From positions 992,001 to 1,056,000 of the forward strand of contig NZ_CP040986.1 of assembly GCF_006364615.1 (NCBI RefSeq): a stretch of DNA of 64,000 nucleotides, given 5' to 3'. The notes beneath the pieces are model-generated. The model had not been told where the DNA came from and searched no databases. It saw only the letters and a list, made by a program, of their open reading frames with translations. The position numbers were made by a program, and so were the translations under genes. This stretch comes from Candidatus Methylopumilus rimovensis (GTDB lineage Bacteria > Pseudomonadota > Gammaproteobacteria > Burkholderiales > Methylophilaceae). Below are positions 19,655-30,334 of this stretch, piece after piece (the first letter of the stretch is position 1; every line of letters begins with the position of its first letter).

Positions 19655-19677
19655 TAAGCATGCGAAACGCAAGCTTG
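19655..19677. repeat. Imperfect inverted repeat between propeller gene and TonB receptor gene
   Basis: The arms TAAGCATGCG and CGCAAGCTTG, separated by AAA, pair at eight of ten positions. The repeat lies 14-36 bases upstream of the propeller-protein ATG in the 209-base divergent region that must hold both promoters; possible -10 boxes for the receptor are TATACT at 19829 and TATAAA at 19840. It may be an operator or a leader hairpin. Confidence 0.45.
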
Positions 19678-19850
19678 TTTATTAAATGTTTTTATATTTT
19701 TTGAATTCTATTGAGCTAAAATTATTTCTCTATTATTTCATAAATATCTAATCAATGTATCGATACCAAGATGCGACAATTTGTCACTTTTTTAAATAAC
19801 TTTAATAAGTTAGCATTCGGGTTCAAATTATACTTAAGCTATAAATTACA

Positions 19851-21971
19851 ATGAAAAAACCTATAAATAAATTATTCGCCTTATTCTTCATTTCTCACTT
19901 ATCAATAGCAATAGCTGGAGAAAATACTACGCCAATTATCGAGATTAATGAATTAGCAAATAAATCCTCAACTCAGCTAAACATTAAAGATGCACGAGCG
20001 CTTATAAAAACCATTCCTGGTGGAGCATCTATTACAGATCTGGAAGATGTTCGCAAAGGAAGGCAATCAACCTGGCAAGATAGCTTAGGCTATACACCAG
20101 GAGTTTATATTCAAGATCGTTTTGGATCTGAAGAGGCAAGAGTTTCGATTCGTGGATCAGCACTCAGCCGGACTTTTCATAGCTTTGGCATCAAAATACT
20201 GCAAGATGGCGTACCTATAAATTATGCTGATGGATTTTTTGATATGCAAACAGTTGACCCCAATGCCTCAAGTTATGTAGAGGTATTAAGAGGGCCAAAC
20301 GCTTCAATCTACGGCGCAACCACTCTGGGAGGATCAATTAACTTTGTAACGCCTACCGGATTAAATAACCCAGGGACAAAAATCAGAGCTGAAGCTGGTA
20401 GTTTCGCTTACAGGAAAATATTTTCGAGCACTGCAGGATATTCAGACTTTAAAGACGGTGGTAATCTTTATGATTATTATTTAGCTGGAAGCACAACCTT
20501 TCAGAATGGATTTAGAGATCATGCTGAAATGGAGAATCAAAAAATTATTGGTAATGTTGGTATTAAAATTTCAAACGATTTAGAGACACGATTTTATCTT
20601 AGCGCTGTAAGAAGCAGAACTCAATTGCCTGGTTACTTAACAAAAGATGAACTAGAGAGCGATCCTAGCCAGGCAAGTTCATTTACTACAACAGGATCAA
20701 CAGTAGGATCAACAGTAGCAGGTGTGCAACCTTGGCGCAATAAAAACAATTATAGAAGAGATATTGATTCACAGCGTATTTCAAATAAAACAACTTATAT
20801 TAATGGAAATAATACTTATGAATTTGCACTTTATGCAATGAATCTAGAATTATGGCACCCTATAGGTACCATAGTAGAGCAACATGCTCAAACATATGGT
20901 GGTCATCTTAAGTTTACGAATGTCACAGATAAAAATAAACTAACCTTAGCCTATTTGCCCAGTTATGGCACCACAGATGGAACATCAAAGCCCACAGATA
21001 ATATGGGTAATAGTTCAGGGGCTGCGACATCCGATTACACACAAACATCTACGAACCATAGTTTCTTGATAGAAGATAAATATAACCTAACCAGCAAAAC
21101 TTTATTAGTTGCAGCCCTCCAATATGACAGTGCTAGAAGGAAAGTTTCGGACATAGTTCCAGGAGCTACTAATTTTAATCGACTCTACAATCAATGGAGT
21201 CCAAGAGTTGGCTTAATTTACAATATCTCTAATGACAATCAAATATTTGGGAGTATTAGTAGAAATTTTGAGGCTCCTATAATAGCAACGGCTGGCAATA
21301 CAACTACAGCAAGAAGTGCTCAATCGGGAGTAACCTACGAAATTGGATCCCGTGGTCAAGCCCAGTGGGGTGATATAGCGCAAAAGATAAAGTGGGATTT
21401 AACATTATTTAGGGCCAATTTAAAAAATGAATTTCAAACAATGTGTCTAACTAATCCTAACTGTGAAACTGGCGCGCAAACTATTAACGTTCCTAATACA
21501 ATTCATCAAGGCATAGAATTTGGGGGGCAGGCTTTTCTTAATAATCATTTAGAAGTAAAGACGGCTTTGCTTTATAGTGATTTTAAATTTGATGACAACG
21601 AAATTTATCGTAATAATAAAATGCCTGGTTTCGCGCCTGTATTGCTAAGAGCAGAAATGTTATATCACTCAGGATCTGAGGACAGAAATTCATATCCTAA
21701 CTTCTATGCAGGACCTAAAATTGAATATGCTTCAAGAGCGCCAATGGACAATACGAACTCTTTATACAACGACCCATTTACTATTTTTGGATTTAAGGCT
21801 GGACAAAATATTAATAAAACTTGGTCATGGTTTTTGGATGTAAGAAACATCGCAGATAAAAAATATGCTGCAACCACTAATATTAATAGTAATTATGCAG
21901 GAAATGGTGGCAGAGCATACTACCCAGGTGATGGACGATCAGCATACATGGGCATTGAGGCTAAATTCTAG
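19851..21971 (+). CDS. TonB-dependent outer-membrane receptor
   Basis: This 706-residue outer-membrane transporter has a signal peptide ending near IAIAG, a plug domain (about residues 55-170: IPGGASITDLEDV, RVSIRGSALSRTFH, ILQDGVPINYADG, VEVLRGPNASIYGATTLGGSINFV) and a 22-strand-type barrel ending in a terminal aromatic, GIEAKF. It would import a scarce ligand using TonB energy. The ligand is not evident from sequence; the divergent Cys/His-rich propeller protein and thioredoxin-fold protein suggest a metal or metal chelate. No Shine-Dalgarno is obvious. It converges on regA with five bases between stops. Confidence 0.93.
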   Translation: MKKPINKLFALFFISHLSIAIAGENTTPIIEINELANKSSTQLNIKDARALIKTIPGGASITDLEDVRKGRQSTWQDSLGYTPGVYIQDRFGSEEARVSIRGSALSRTFHSFGIKILQDGVPINYADGFFDMQTVDPNASSYVEVLRGPNASIYGATTLGGSINFVTPTGLNNPGTKIRAEAGSFAYRKIFSSTAGYSDFKDGGNLYDYYLAGSTTFQNGFRDHAEMENQKIIGNVGIKISNDLETRFYLSAVRSRTQLPGYLTKDELESDPSQASSFTTTGSTVGSTVAGVQPWRNKNNYRRDIDSQRISNKTTYINGNNTYEFALYAMNLELWHPIGTIVEQHAQTYGGHLKFTNVTDKNKLTLAYLPSYGTTDGTSKPTDNMGNSSGAATSDYTQTSTNHSFLIEDKYNLTSKTLLVAALQYDSARRKVSDIVPGATNFNRLYNQWSPRVGLIYNISNDNQIFGSISRNFEAPIIATAGNTTTARSAQSGVTYEIGSRGQAQWGDIAQKIKWDLTLFRANLKNEFQTMCLTNPNCETGAQTINVPNTIHQGIEFGGQAFLNNHLEVKTALLYSDFKFDDNEIYRNNKMPGFAPVLLRAEMLYHSGSEDRNSYPNFYAGPKIEYASRAPMDNTNSLYNDPFTIFGFKAGQNINKTWSWFLDVRNIADKKYAATTNINSNYAGNGGRAYYPGDGRSAYMGIEAKF
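20693..20716 (+). repeat. In-frame 12-base tandem duplication in TonB receptor
   Basis: The 12-mer AGGATCAACAGT occurs twice back to back and in frame, giving the peptide GSTVGSTV in a low-complexity Ser/Thr/Gly stretch of the barrel, probably an extracellular loop. This is a likely replication-slippage site. Confidence 0.7.
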
Positions 21972-21976
21972 TTTCC

Positions 21977-22507
21977 TTAATTGATTTTTTTATGAAGCTT
22001 TCTTTGAAGTGTTCTGCGGTGCATATTTAAAGCCCTGGCAGTTGCAGAAATGTTACCGCTATTCTCATTTAAAATTCGATTGATATGTTCCCATTCAAGT
22101 TTATCAACCGTAAGAGGTGTCGAGTGAATATCATGATCTTCATTACCATCTAATTTTCTAAAAGCCTCTAATATTTCTTCAGCATTCACAGGCTTTGCCA
22201 AATACTGATTAGCGCCTAATTTTACGGCCTCTACAGCAGTTGCAATACTTGCAAAACCCGTGAGCATCACAATATTCATTTCTGAGTTTAAAGCCCTTAA
22301 CTCCTTAATTAAAACCAAGCCTGAGTCGCCAGGCATCTTTAAATCGACGATAGCGTAATTAATTAATTTTTTGTTACTTACATTAATGGCCGAAGATAAA
22401 TTTTCAGCCTCATAAACTATAATATTTCTTGCTTTTAATGAGTCCGCTAACACGCCCCTAAAGGTCGCATCATCATCAACTAATAAAATTTCTTGGATAG
22501 CATTCAT
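21977..22507 (-). CDS. regA: RegA/PrrA/ActR-type response regulator
   Basis: This 176-residue regulator has a receiver domain (residues 1-120; phosphoacceptor Asp in AIVDLKMPGDSG, Lys in LAKPVNAEE) joined by a short linker to a Fis-type helix-turn-helix (about 135-175, ending GNISATARALNMHRRTLQRKL). No sigma-54-activating AAA domain is present, which is the RegA/PrrA layout. The ATG overlaps the regB stop (ATGA). Known RegA proteins control respiration, electron-acceptor use and carbon metabolism in response to redox state; the target genes here are unknown. Confidence 0.88.
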   Translation of the reverse strand: MNAIQEILLVDDDATFRGVLADSLKARNIIVYEAENLSSAINVSNKKLINYAIVDLKMPGDSGLVLIKELRALNSEMNIVMLTGFASIATAVEAVKLGANQYLAKPVNAEEILEAFRKLDGNEDHDIHSTPLTVDKLEWEHINRILNENSGNISATARALNMHRRTLQRKLHKKIN

Positions 22508-23790
22508 GATTTTTTTGCATCCATTAAACGCTCGATGGGAATTTTAACTGTTGCTATCATACCTTGATTTGGATGTGCATTAAATTCAAAAGAACCTTCA
22601 TACAAATCAAAAATAGTTTTGCTTAAATAAACACCTAGTCCCAGGCCCTTGGAAGAACTTTGTGGCTGATACATACTTTGATTTAGATGTGCCGCATTTC
22701 CATTTCCGTAATCTCGAATGATTAAAGATAAGTATCGCCTATCTGTTTTAATTGAAAAATCAACTTTATCTTCGGACGCATCAGCAGCATTATCCAGTAA
22801 ATTTTGAATGGCTTGGCTAAGCGCTCGGTCGTAATTAATTTTCAAGTTTTTATTCAGGTATGTTTTCTTGAAGCTTAATTGAGTGGATAGCCTTGTATCA
22901 CGCCAACGATCAACTATTTCTGAGATAAATTGATTAACGGTTACCTTGGTCATCTTTTTTTGATGAATATCTTGGGATGCTGAAGATAATGTTGCTAAAA
23001 TTTCTTTGCAACGTTTAATCTGACTTGTAAGGATAGATAGTTTTTTTAAAGCTTTTTTATCCTTAGCCAAGAAATGCTCGAAATCTTTGGTAATAACCGC
23101 CATCGTAGATAAAGGCGTTCCTAATTCATGCGCGGTGCTCGTTGAAACAGCGCCCAGTGCTAGCATACGCTCACTCTCTAATACTTTTTCTCTAGCATTC
23201 GCGATGAATCTATCTTGATCACGAAGATTTTGTCCAATACGACTCACAAATATAGTAATGACGGCAGCTGAAACTATAAATCCCAACCACATACCAAGCG
23301 AATGAATGTCATATTTGAATTCAAACTCATGCATATGTAAATGAGAAATAGGGCGATTAAAGAAAATAAGTGCGGTATAGCTTATAAAAGAGATGCTAGT
23401 CAAAAACCATAGATAAGATTTCTTTAGAGACACGGCCCCAATCGTGATGGGAATAAGATACATCCATATAAATGGATTGCCATAACCCCCAATAAAATAG
23501 AACATAAAAGTTAAAACGCATACATCCAAAATAAGTTGGGACAAAATCGTTTTATCTGAGAGCGTTTTGCCCCGCTTAAGTTTTAAATAGGTCCATCCAT
23601 TTAATAGAGTCATTAAAAAAAGAGCGAGCGCAATCGAATGAAGAGGCAGCGGAATATTTAGATATCGAAGTGCGACAAGAGACAGAATAAGAAAAACAAT
23701 AATGACTATTCTTAATAAAAAGATACGCTTTAAATTCTCAAATAAAGCACCACGTGTTGTCGTGAGTTTATTTTGACTCGAGAATTTCAT
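22504..23790 (-). CDS. regB: RegB/PrrB-type redox sensor histidine kinase
   Basis: This 428-residue membrane kinase has about six N-terminal transmembrane helices (residues 25-185), the ubiquinone-binding motif GGxxNPF seen as GGYGNPF at 101-107, the phosphoacceptor H221 in HELGTPLSTM, the redox-box cysteine C261 in IKRCKEIL, and HATPase motifs (NLLDNAADAS, IRDYGNG, GLGLGVYLS). The His-to-Cys spacing of 40 residues equals that of the studied Rhodobacter RegB. It should sense quinone pool and thiol state and phosphorylate RegA. It follows the molybdopterin oxidoreductase by two bases. Confidence 0.9.
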   Translation of the reverse strand: MKFSSQNKLTTTRGALFENLKRIFLLRIVIIVFLILSLVALRYLNIPLPLHSIALALFLMTLLNGWTYLKLKRGKTLSDKTILSQLILDVCVLTFMFYFIGGYGNPFIWMYLIPITIGAVSLKKSYLWFLTSISFISYTALIFFNRPISHLHMHEFEFKYDIHSLGMWLGFIVSAAVITIFVSRIGQNLRDQDRFIANAREKVLESERMLALGAVSTSTAHELGTPLSTMAVITKDFEHFLAKDKKALKKLSILTSQIKRCKEILATLSSASQDIHQKKMTKVTVNQFISEIVDRWRDTRLSTQLSFKKTYLNKNLKINYDRALSQAIQNLLDNAADASEDKVDFSIKTDRRYLSLIIRDYGNGNAAHLNQSMYQPQSSSKGLGLGVYLSKTIFDLYEGSFEFNAHPNQGMIATVKIPIERLMDAKKS

Positions 23791-23792
23791 AT

Positions 23793-24440
23793 TTAAATCA
23801 TATCGTCAGAAGAAAAACGCTCTTCAAGCCATGGATCAGCGTCATTATGATATCCGCGTACCTCCCAAAAACCCGGCCTATCTTCAGCGTGCAATTCAAT
23901 GGCTTTTAGCCACTTTGCACTTTTCCATGCATAACGTTTAGGCACGACTAATCTCACTGGGCCGCCATGTTCATTTTCTAACGGCTTATTAAAAACATGG
24001 TGCGCAACAATCACATCATCATCTAACATAACTTCTAATGGGATATTAGTTGTGTAATCGTCATAACTATGAAGCGTCACAAAATTAGCCTTATCTAATG
24101 GCTTAGCCAAACTTAAAATGTCCCTAGCTAAAACACCCTCCCACGGCACATCCAACATGGACCAGCGTGTCACGCAGTGAAAATCTGAAATATCTTTTGT
24201 TTGAGGGAGTTTCAATAAAGACATCCAGTCCAAATCAATTTCTTTTTCAACAAGACCAAACACTTTTAATTTCCAATTACTTTCATCTATGTCAGGTCTG
24301 ATTCCTAAATCAAGTATGGGAAATTTAGTGGTGAGAGTTTGCCCTGCGGGAATACGATCATTTTGATTGGGTTCGTTTCGTTTTAAGCCTTTTTTGGCGA
24401 GAGCGATTTTACCTTCTATAAGTTTTTTCCAGTCAGGCAT
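23793..24440 (-). CDS. Sulfite oxidase-like molybdopterin oxidoreductase (cytoplasmic)
   Basis: This 215-residue protein has the molybdopterin-binding fold of sulfite oxidase and YedY/MsrP proteins. The molybdenum-ligand cysteine is in DFHCVTRWSMLDVPWEGV, and LRLVVPKRYAWKSAKW-like and RPGFWEVRGYHNDADPW segments at the end are typical. Unlike MsrP it has no Tat signal peptide, and no YedZ heme partner is next to it, so it is probably cytoplasmic. The physiological substrate is unknown. It lies between lspA and regB with two-base spacers on each side, so it may be expressed with the redox pair. Confidence 0.85.
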   Translation of the reverse strand: MPDWKKLIEGKIALAKKGLKRNEPNQNDRIPAGQTLTTKFPILDLGIRPDIDESNWKLKVFGLVEKEIDLDWMSLLKLPQTKDISDFHCVTRWSMLDVPWEGVLARDILSLAKPLDKANFVTLHSYDDYTTNIPLEVMLDDDVIVAHHVFNKPLENEHGGPVRLVVPKRYAWKSAKWLKAIELHAEDRPGFWEVRGYHNDADPWLEERFSSDDMI

Positions 24441-24442
24441 GA

Positions 24443-24910
24443 TTAGCTCAATAAAGGTTTTTTGTTTTTAAATGCATCATAAAGAATTAAAGAGACGCCT
24501 ATTGAAATAAAGCTATCTGCCACATTAAATGCTGGCCAGTAATAAGCTTCATAGTGAACATAAATGAAATCGATCACAAAGCCATAATAGCTTCTGTCAC
24601 ACAAATTACCTATGGCTCCACCAAGTATAAAAGCGAGTGCTAGGCATAATAATGGCTGTTTTAATCGCTCACGCATTAATCGAATTATGATAACAATTGC
24701 GATCAATGAAATGACGATAAAGAAATATCTCTGCCAGCCAGAAGCTTCACTTAAAAAACTAAAAGCGGCTCCCGTATTTTGAAAATGCACAATATTAAAA
24801 AATGGAGTTATTACTAAAGCGCTTCCAAAATCTAGGTGATTAAATATCCATTGTTTGGATATGAGATCCAAAATAACAATCAAGAATGCAATCACAATAT
24901 ACTTAAGCAT
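24443..24910 (-). CDS. lspA: Lipoprotein signal peptidase
   Basis: This 155-residue inner-membrane aspartyl protease cleaves prolipoprotein signal peptides. Four transmembrane helices are visible, with the catalytic Asp residues in GAIGNLCDR and FNVADSFI and the substrate-loop [16 protein letters not shown]. It overlaps ileS by eight bases. In many proteobacteria fkpB and ispH follow; here a molybdopterin oxidoreductase follows instead. Confidence 0.97.
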   Translation of the reverse strand: MLKYIVIAFLIVILDLISKQWIFNHLDFGSALVITPFFNIVHFQNTGAAFSFLSEASGWQRYFFIVISLIAIVIIIRLMRERLKQPLLCLALAFILGGAIGNLCDRSYYGFVIDFIYVHYEAYYWPAFNVADSFISIGVSLILYDAFKNKKPLLS

Positions 24911-27674
24911 GAGATCTTACTTCGCCTTTTTCAAAAAGATTACTAATGCATCGATTACAAATAGTTGGATGTTCATGATGTGATCCAACTTCTTCTTGAT
25001 AATGCCAACATCGATCACATTTCTTATGAATACTTGCGCGAACATCGATATGTAAATCACCCTGTCTTTCATGAAGCTTTGCATGCGATGTAATCATGGC
25101 AAACTTAAGATCTTCGTGAAGCAATGACAAGGATTGATAAATGTCACCTGATGCGTAAATATCAATCTCAGCTTGAAGTGAAGAACCGACCAAACCTTTT
25201 TCACGTAATTCTTCAATTTTTTTATTGGCGATCGCACGCACATGAATAATATGTTCCCATGCTAATAACTCTCTAGTATTCAACTCATGAGCTGGAATGT
25301 CATACCATGTATCCATAAATACTAATTCATCACTTTGTGGCATAAGAATCTGCCAAATTTCATCTGCGGTGAAACTTAAAACAGGCGCCATCAATCTCAT
25401 TAGGGCATGCGAAATATGAAAGATTGCACTTTGTGCAGCGCGTCTTCCTTTTGAATTTTCATTTGATGTATAAAGTCGATCTTTTAAAATATCAAGATAG
25501 AATCCACCTAAGTCTTCAGAACAAAAACTTACAAATTTTTGCATCCCTAAATGAAATTCGTAGGACGCATAATCTTGTTTAATATGATCTTGAAGTTGAT
25601 GCGTTAAATGCAATGCATAGCGATCGATTGATAACCACTGTTTGACTGGAAGCAAATCTTTTTTGGCATCAAAATCACCAAGGTTGGCCAATAAAAACCG
25701 TAAGGTATTTCGAATGCGTCTATAACCTTCTGCAACGCGCTTTAAAATTTCGTCTGAAATAGTCAGTTCGCCAGAGTAATCAGTGGAAGCTACCCAGAAT
25801 CTTAAAATATCAGCACCATATTGATCCATAACTTTTTGAGGTGCTATAACATTACCCTTTGATTTGCTCATCTTATGTCCACTTCCATCAACGACGAAGC
25901 CGTGCGTTAATAGAGATTCATAAGGCGCTCTTCCATCAATTGCGCAACCTGTAAGTAAGCTCGATTGAAACCAACCCCGATGCTGATCTGAGCCTTCCAG
26001 ATAAAGATCAGCTGGATAAGCTAAGTCTTCACGTTTTTTTAATACAGATGCATGTGTTGTTCCGGAATCAAACCAAACATCTAATGTGTCACTTATTTTT
26101 TTATATTGATCAGCATTTTCGCCAAGTAAAGTCTTTGCGTCTAAGTTAAACCAAGCCTCAATACCTGACTTCTCAACTTCTTTAGCAACGAGCTCCGTTA
26201 ATTCATTTGTTCGCGGATGTAACTCGTAAGTTTCCTTATGAACAAAGAAAGGCATAGGAACGCCCCAGTTTCTTTGACGTGAAACACACCAGTCAGGGCG
26301 GTTCTTAATCATAGCCTCCAAGCGAGCTTTACCCCATTCAGGATAAAATGTTGTATGGCTGACGGCATCGTTTGCTTTATCACGCAATGTTTTTTTATTA
26401 TTTTCCTGATTCATGCCGATAAACCATTGGCGTGTTGCTCTAAAAATCACTGGGGTTTTATGGCGCCAGCAATGGGGGTAACTATGTGATAATTTTTTTG
26501 AAGCAAATAAACATTGATTTGCACTTAATGTTTCGATAATTTTTTTATTGGCTTCCCAGATACTTTCACCTGCAAATTGCTCTACAAAAGAATAAAACTT
26601 ACCTTCTTCATTCACAGGATTATCTACAGGCAATTTATATCGCATACCTACCGCATAATCTTCTAAGCCGTGCGCGGGAGCTGTATGCACGAGGCCGGTT
26701 CCAGCATCTAGAGTGACATGATCGCCACATATGACAGGTACATCCTTTTTATAAAATGGATGATTAAGCTTAAGGTGTTCTAAAGACTGGCCTTTACAAG
26801 AAGCTAATTTCTTAAAAGACTCAAAACCATAATGTGCAATATTTTTTTCAGCTAAATCTTCAGCAAGTATGAGATTGCATTTTTCAGTACTATACAAACC
26901 ATAATTCAAATCTGGATGAACGCATACCGCCTGATTCGCCGGAAGTGTCCAAGGTGTGGTTGTCCATATGACTGCAAACGTGTCTTTTATTTCTTTAATA
27001 TTAAATATATTTTTTAAAGTTTCGCTATCTGTAACTTTAAAGCCGACATCAATTGTTGGAGAAGTTTTATCTTCATATTCAACTTCTGCCTCAGCTAATG
27101 CCGAACCACAATCAACACACCAATGCACTGGCTTACTTCCTTGGTAGAGGTAGCCATTTTGGTAAATGTGCCCGAGCGCTCTCATAATATCAGCTTCGGT
27201 TTCAAAATTCATGGTGAGATATGGTCTATCCCAATCTCCCAATACACCTAAACGTATGAAATCATTTTTTTGTTTTTCAACCTGTGATGCTGCATATTCT
27301 CGACATAACTCTCTAAATTTTTTAGGGTCAATATTTTTACCATGAAGTTTTTCAACAACAAGTTCAATTGGAAGGCCGTGGCAATCCCATCCCGGAATAT
27401 AAGGCGCATCAAATCCAGATAATGTTTTCGATTTAACAATAATATCTTTTAAGATTTTATTTACAGCATGGCCGATATGAATATCACCATTCGCATAAGG
27501 GGGGCCGTCATGCAGAATGAATTTCTTAGCGCCATTTCTTTTTTTTCTTATTTTTTGATAAAGCTTAAATTCCTGCCAACGCTTAACCCAAACAGGTTCT
27601 CGTTTAGCAAGATCACCTCGCATAGGAAATGGCGTGTCTGGTAAATTTAATTGGTATTTATTTTCTTCGGTCAT
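24903..27674 (-). CDS. ileS: Isoleucyl-tRNA synthetase
   Basis: This 923-residue class I synthetase charges tRNA-Ile and edits valine. Visible are HIGH as [11 protein letters not shown], the editing domain (about 200-400, [13 protein letters not shown]), the [12 protein letters not shown] segment, KMSKS in [14 protein letters not shown], the anticodon domain, and a C-terminal zinc finger with CDRCWHYQ and CNRC. It is embedded in the conserved ribF-ileS-lspA cluster and starts five bases after ribF. Confidence 0.98.
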   Translation of the reverse strand: MTEENKYQLNLPDTPFPMRGDLAKREPVWVKRWQEFKLYQKIRKKRNGAKKFILHDGPPYANGDIHIGHAVNKILKDIIVKSKTLSGFDAPYIPGWDCHGLPIELVVEKLHGKNIDPKKFRELCREYAASQVEKQKNDFIRLGVLGDWDRPYLTMNFETEADIMRALGHIYQNGYLYQGSKPVHWCVDCGSALAEAEVEYEDKTSPTIDVGFKVTDSETLKNIFNIKEIKDTFAVIWTTTPWTLPANQAVCVHPDLNYGLYSTEKCNLILAEDLAEKNIAHYGFESFKKLASCKGQSLEHLKLNHPFYKKDVPVICGDHVTLDAGTGLVHTAPAHGLEDYAVGMRYKLPVDNPVNEEGKFYSFVEQFAGESIWEANKKIIETLSANQCLFASKKLSHSYPHCWRHKTPVIFRATRQWFIGMNQENNKKTLRDKANDAVSHTTFYPEWGKARLEAMIKNRPDWCVSRQRNWGVPMPFFVHKETYELHPRTNELTELVAKEVEKSGIEAWFNLDAKTLLGENADQYKKISDTLDVWFDSGTTHASVLKKREDLAYPADLYLEGSDQHRGWFQSSLLTGCAIDGRAPYESLLTHGFVVDGSGHKMSKSKGNVIAPQKVMDQYGADILRFWVASTDYSGELTISDEILKRVAEGYRRIRNTLRFLLANLGDFDAKKDLLPVKQWLSIDRYALHLTHQLQDHIKQDYASYEFHLGMQKFVSFCSEDLGGFYLDILKDRLYTSNENSKGRRAAQSAIFHISHALMRLMAPVLSFTADEIWQILMPQSDELVFMDTWYDIPAHELNTRELLAWEHIIHVRAIANKKIEELREKGLVGSSLQAEIDIYASGDIYQSLSLLHEDLKFAMITSHAKLHERQGDLHIDVRASIHKKCDRCWHYQEEVGSHHEHPTICNRCISNLFEKGEVRSHA

Positions 27675-27679
27675 ATGTT

Positions 27680-28576
27680 CTATTTTTCAAAATAACGTGT
27701 TGCGTGAGCTACGTCTTTTTTAATTTGTTCGATCAGTGCATCAATATTTTCAAATTTCATTTCGTCTCTAATTTTTTCTAAAAAAGTCACTTGAACATGC
27801 TGGCCATAAATGTCTTCATTAAAATTAAGTAGATGAACTTCTAATAACAGTTTTGGGGTGCCTGCCATTGTAGGTCTGACTCCAAGATTAGCAACACCAT
27901 TTCTATTTCCTAATTTTACCGCATATACACCAGTTAGCGCTGGTCTCAGGTGCTTCATATGTATATTGGCAGTTGGAAAACCCATTTGTCTGCCACGCTT
28001 ATCGCCCTCAACTACCTTTCCACTGATTGTATAAGGCCTACCTAGGAATTGGTTTACTTCCTGAATACGCCCCTCTTTAAGGCCTTCTCTAATGCGAGTG
28101 CTTGATACCCTTTTGCCATTCAAATCAATTTCTGGAATCTCAAATAACTCAAATGCATTTTTTTTTAAGTCTTCAATTCCTGCTTGTCGTTTAGATCCGA
28201 AACGAAAATCGTCGCCCACAATCAGCAATTGAACTTTTAATTGCTCTTTCAATATTTGACCCATAAACGCTTCACTAGAAATATTTGAAAACTTTTGATT
28301 GAAAGCACAAACAAAAACTTTTTCAATGCCATAGTCTAAAAAAAACTCTAACTTCTCTCTTAATGTTGTAAGCCGAGAAGGTGCATTTTCAGATATAAAA
28401 AATTCCTTAGGATGCGGCTCAAAAGTCATCACTGAAGGAGTGAGGTTTCTTTTTCTGGATTCTGCAATTAATTTTTTGATAAGCGCTTGGTGGCCTATAT
28501 GAACGCCATCAAAATTGCCAATGGTAAGGCCAATAGGCGCATTCGAATTCAATGGAAAATGTCTAAAGACTTGCAT
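27680..28576 (-). CDS. ribF: Bifunctional riboflavin kinase / FAD synthetase
   Basis: This 298-residue enzyme makes FMN and FAD from riboflavin. The N-terminal adenylyltransferase domain (residues 10-165) has [11 protein letters not shown] and SSTRIREGL; the C-terminal riboflavin kinase domain (about 170-295) has [12 protein letters not shown] and GVRPT. It lies between murJ (nine-base gap) and ileS. Confidence 0.97.
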   Translation of the reverse strand: MQVFRHFPLNSNAPIGLTIGNFDGVHIGHQALIKKLIAESRKRNLTPSVMTFEPHPKEFFISENAPSRLTTLREKLEFFLDYGIEKVFVCAFNQKFSNISSEAFMGQILKEQLKVQLLIVGDDFRFGSKRQAGIEDLKKNAFELFEIPEIDLNGKRVSSTRIREGLKEGRIQEVNQFLGRPYTISGKVVEGDKRGRQMGFPTANIHMKHLRPALTGVYAVKLGNRNGVANLGVRPTMAGTPKLLLEVHLLNFNEDIYGQHVQVTFLEKIRDEMKFENIDALIEQIKKDVAHATRYFEK

Positions 28577-28585
28577 TACGAAAAA

Positions 28586-30121
28586 TTAGATGGCTCTTCG
28601 AATGAATGATTGTAGTCTTAATCCCATCACCCATAGCGCGCCAAAATAAACACTAGAACCAACAAGAATAAGCATCACTAAATAAATTAATCTTTTTGAA
28701 ATAGAATATTCAAGCCAAAGAGATGAGTCTCCTTTTAAATAAAATAAAGTTAATCCCATCAAGGTTAATGCGACAAAAAGCTTTATTAAAAACTTAGTCC
28801 ATCCTTCATGTGGCTTGTAATATTTTTCTTTTCTTAAGTGGTAATAAAGAAGACTTGCATTTAAACAAGCGCCTAAACCGATCGCAAGCGCTAAACCTGC
28901 GTGTTTAAATTGGCCGATAAATGCCATATTCATCAATTGTGTAGAAAATAAAGTGAAGAGCGCAATTTTGACTGGGGTCTTAATATTCTGTCTTGCATAA
29001 AATCCAGGGGCTAACACCTTAACCATAATTAGACCCATCAATCCAAAGCTGTATGCGATTGTAGCTTGTTGTGTCATTAAAACATCGTGCCTATTAAAAG
29101 CGCCGTAATGAAATAAGGTTGTTATTAAAGGAAGTGATAGCACGGCAAGTGCTACAGCTGCTGGAGCTGCAAGAATGAATGTTAATTTTAAGCCCCAATC
29201 AAGCAAGCCCGAATATTCTTTTTGGTCTTTGCCTGAATATGATTTTGAAAGGCTCGGAAGTAAAATTGTACCGAGCGCGACACCTAAAACGCCTGCAGGA
29301 AATTCCATCAGTCGATCCGCATAATAAAGCCATGAAACACTGCCCGTCTCAAGAAAGGATGCAAAGATAGTATTGATAAGTAAAGACAGTTGCGCGATAG
29401 AAACACCAAAAATAGCAGGTGCCATAAGCTTTATGATTCGCCATACGCCTTCATCTTTAAGATCTAACTGATATTTGGGAATAAATCCAATCTCCTTTAA
29501 AAAAGGAATCTGAAAAACTAATTGGAGAACGCCTCCGACAAATACAGCCCAAGCCAATACTAAAATAGGTCGATCAAAATAGTCCGCAAAAAATAATGCC
29601 GCAAAAATAAAGGATAAATTAAGCCATACAGGTGTAAAAGCCGGTACTGAAAATTTGTTAAATGTATTAAGAATGCCCCCCGCCATCGACACTAAAGAAA
29701 TAAAAAAGATATAAGGGAATGTAATCCTCAATAAATCAACGGTAAGCTGAAATTTTTCTGAATGCTCAATAAAACCGGGCGCGCTAATATAGACAAGCCA
29801 AGGTGCTGCAAAAATACCTACACATGTAATAACAATAAGAAAAAGAGTCAACAATGAACAAACATGATTAATCAAAAGGTGTGTGGCTTCATAACTTCGC
29901 CTATTCTTGTACTCAGCAAGAATCGGTACAAAGGCTTGAGAAAAAGCACCTTCAGCAGAAATGCGTCTTAATAAATTAGGGATTTTAAAAGCTACAAAGA
30001 AGGCATCCGTTTCCATACCTGCACCAAAAATTTTGGCGATTAAGCTATCTCTCACAAAACCTAAAATTCTTGATACGAAAGTCATACTTCCGACGGTTGC
30101 GAGCGCTTTAAGAAGATTCAT
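28586..30121 (-). CDS. murJ: Lipid II flippase MurJ
   Basis: This 511-residue polytopic inner-membrane protein of the MOP superfamily moves lipid II across the membrane for peptidoglycan synthesis. About 14 hydrophobic helices are visible, with family motifs near the start ([39 protein letters not shown]) and [18 protein letters not shown] in the middle. It is the first gene of the murJ-ribF-ileS-lspA run and divergent from rpsT, a common arrangement in beta- and gammaproteobacteria. Confidence 0.97.
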   Translation of the reverse strand: MNLLKALATVGSMTFVSRILGFVRDSLIAKIFGAGMETDAFFVAFKIPNLLRRISAEGAFSQAFVPILAEYKNRRSYEATHLLINHVCSLLTLFLIVITCVGIFAAPWLVYISAPGFIEHSEKFQLTVDLLRITFPYIFFISLVSMAGGILNTFNKFSVPAFTPVWLNLSFIFAALFFADYFDRPILVLAWAVFVGGVLQLVFQIPFLKEIGFIPKYQLDLKDEGVWRIIKLMAPAIFGVSIAQLSLLINTIFASFLETGSVSWLYYADRLMEFPAGVLGVALGTILLPSLSKSYSGKDQKEYSGLLDWGLKLTFILAAPAAVALAVLSLPLITTLFHYGAFNRHDVLMTQQATIAYSFGLMGLIMVKVLAPGFYARQNIKTPVKIALFTLFSTQLMNMAFIGQFKHAGLALAIGLGACLNASLLYYHLRKEKYYKPHEGWTKFLIKLFVALTLMGLTLFYLKGDSSLWLEYSISKRLIYLVMLILVGSSVYFGALWVMGLRLQSFIRRAI

Positions 30122-30157
30122 TGATTTTATCTATTTAAGTATCACTAAATTACAAAG

Positions 30158-30184
30158 ATTTTAGCATGGCGGTCGTTTTATCAA
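30158..30184 (-). promoter_or_regulatory. Candidate sigma-70 promoter for murJ
   Basis: On the minus strand TTGATA (30184-30179) and TAAAAT (30163-30158) are separated by 15 bases, a little short of the optimum 17. They lie about 35 bases before the murJ ATG in the divergent region shared with rpsT. A second possibility, TTGTAA followed by TAGATA, lies closer to the gene. Confidence 0.4.
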
Positions 30185-30264
30185 GATTTCCAAGAAAAAT
30201 ATTGATTAGCTTAGAATATCAAGGGAATATGACTGAAATTTAGGCTTAAAATGAACGTTTTATC

Positions 30265-30293
30265 TTGTATAAAACCTCAAATATCGCTAAAAT
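30265..30293 (+). promoter_or_regulatory. Candidate sigma-70 promoter for rpsT
   Basis: TTGTAT (30265-30270), a 17-base spacer and TAAAAT (30288-30293) form a well-spaced sigma-70-type promoter. The expected transcript starts about 35 bases before the rpsT ATG and contains the AAAGGA ribosome-binding site. Confidence 0.6.
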
Positions 30294-30334
30294 TCTCGCC
30301 TTCGTAATATAAAGATATTAATTAAAGGATAAAC

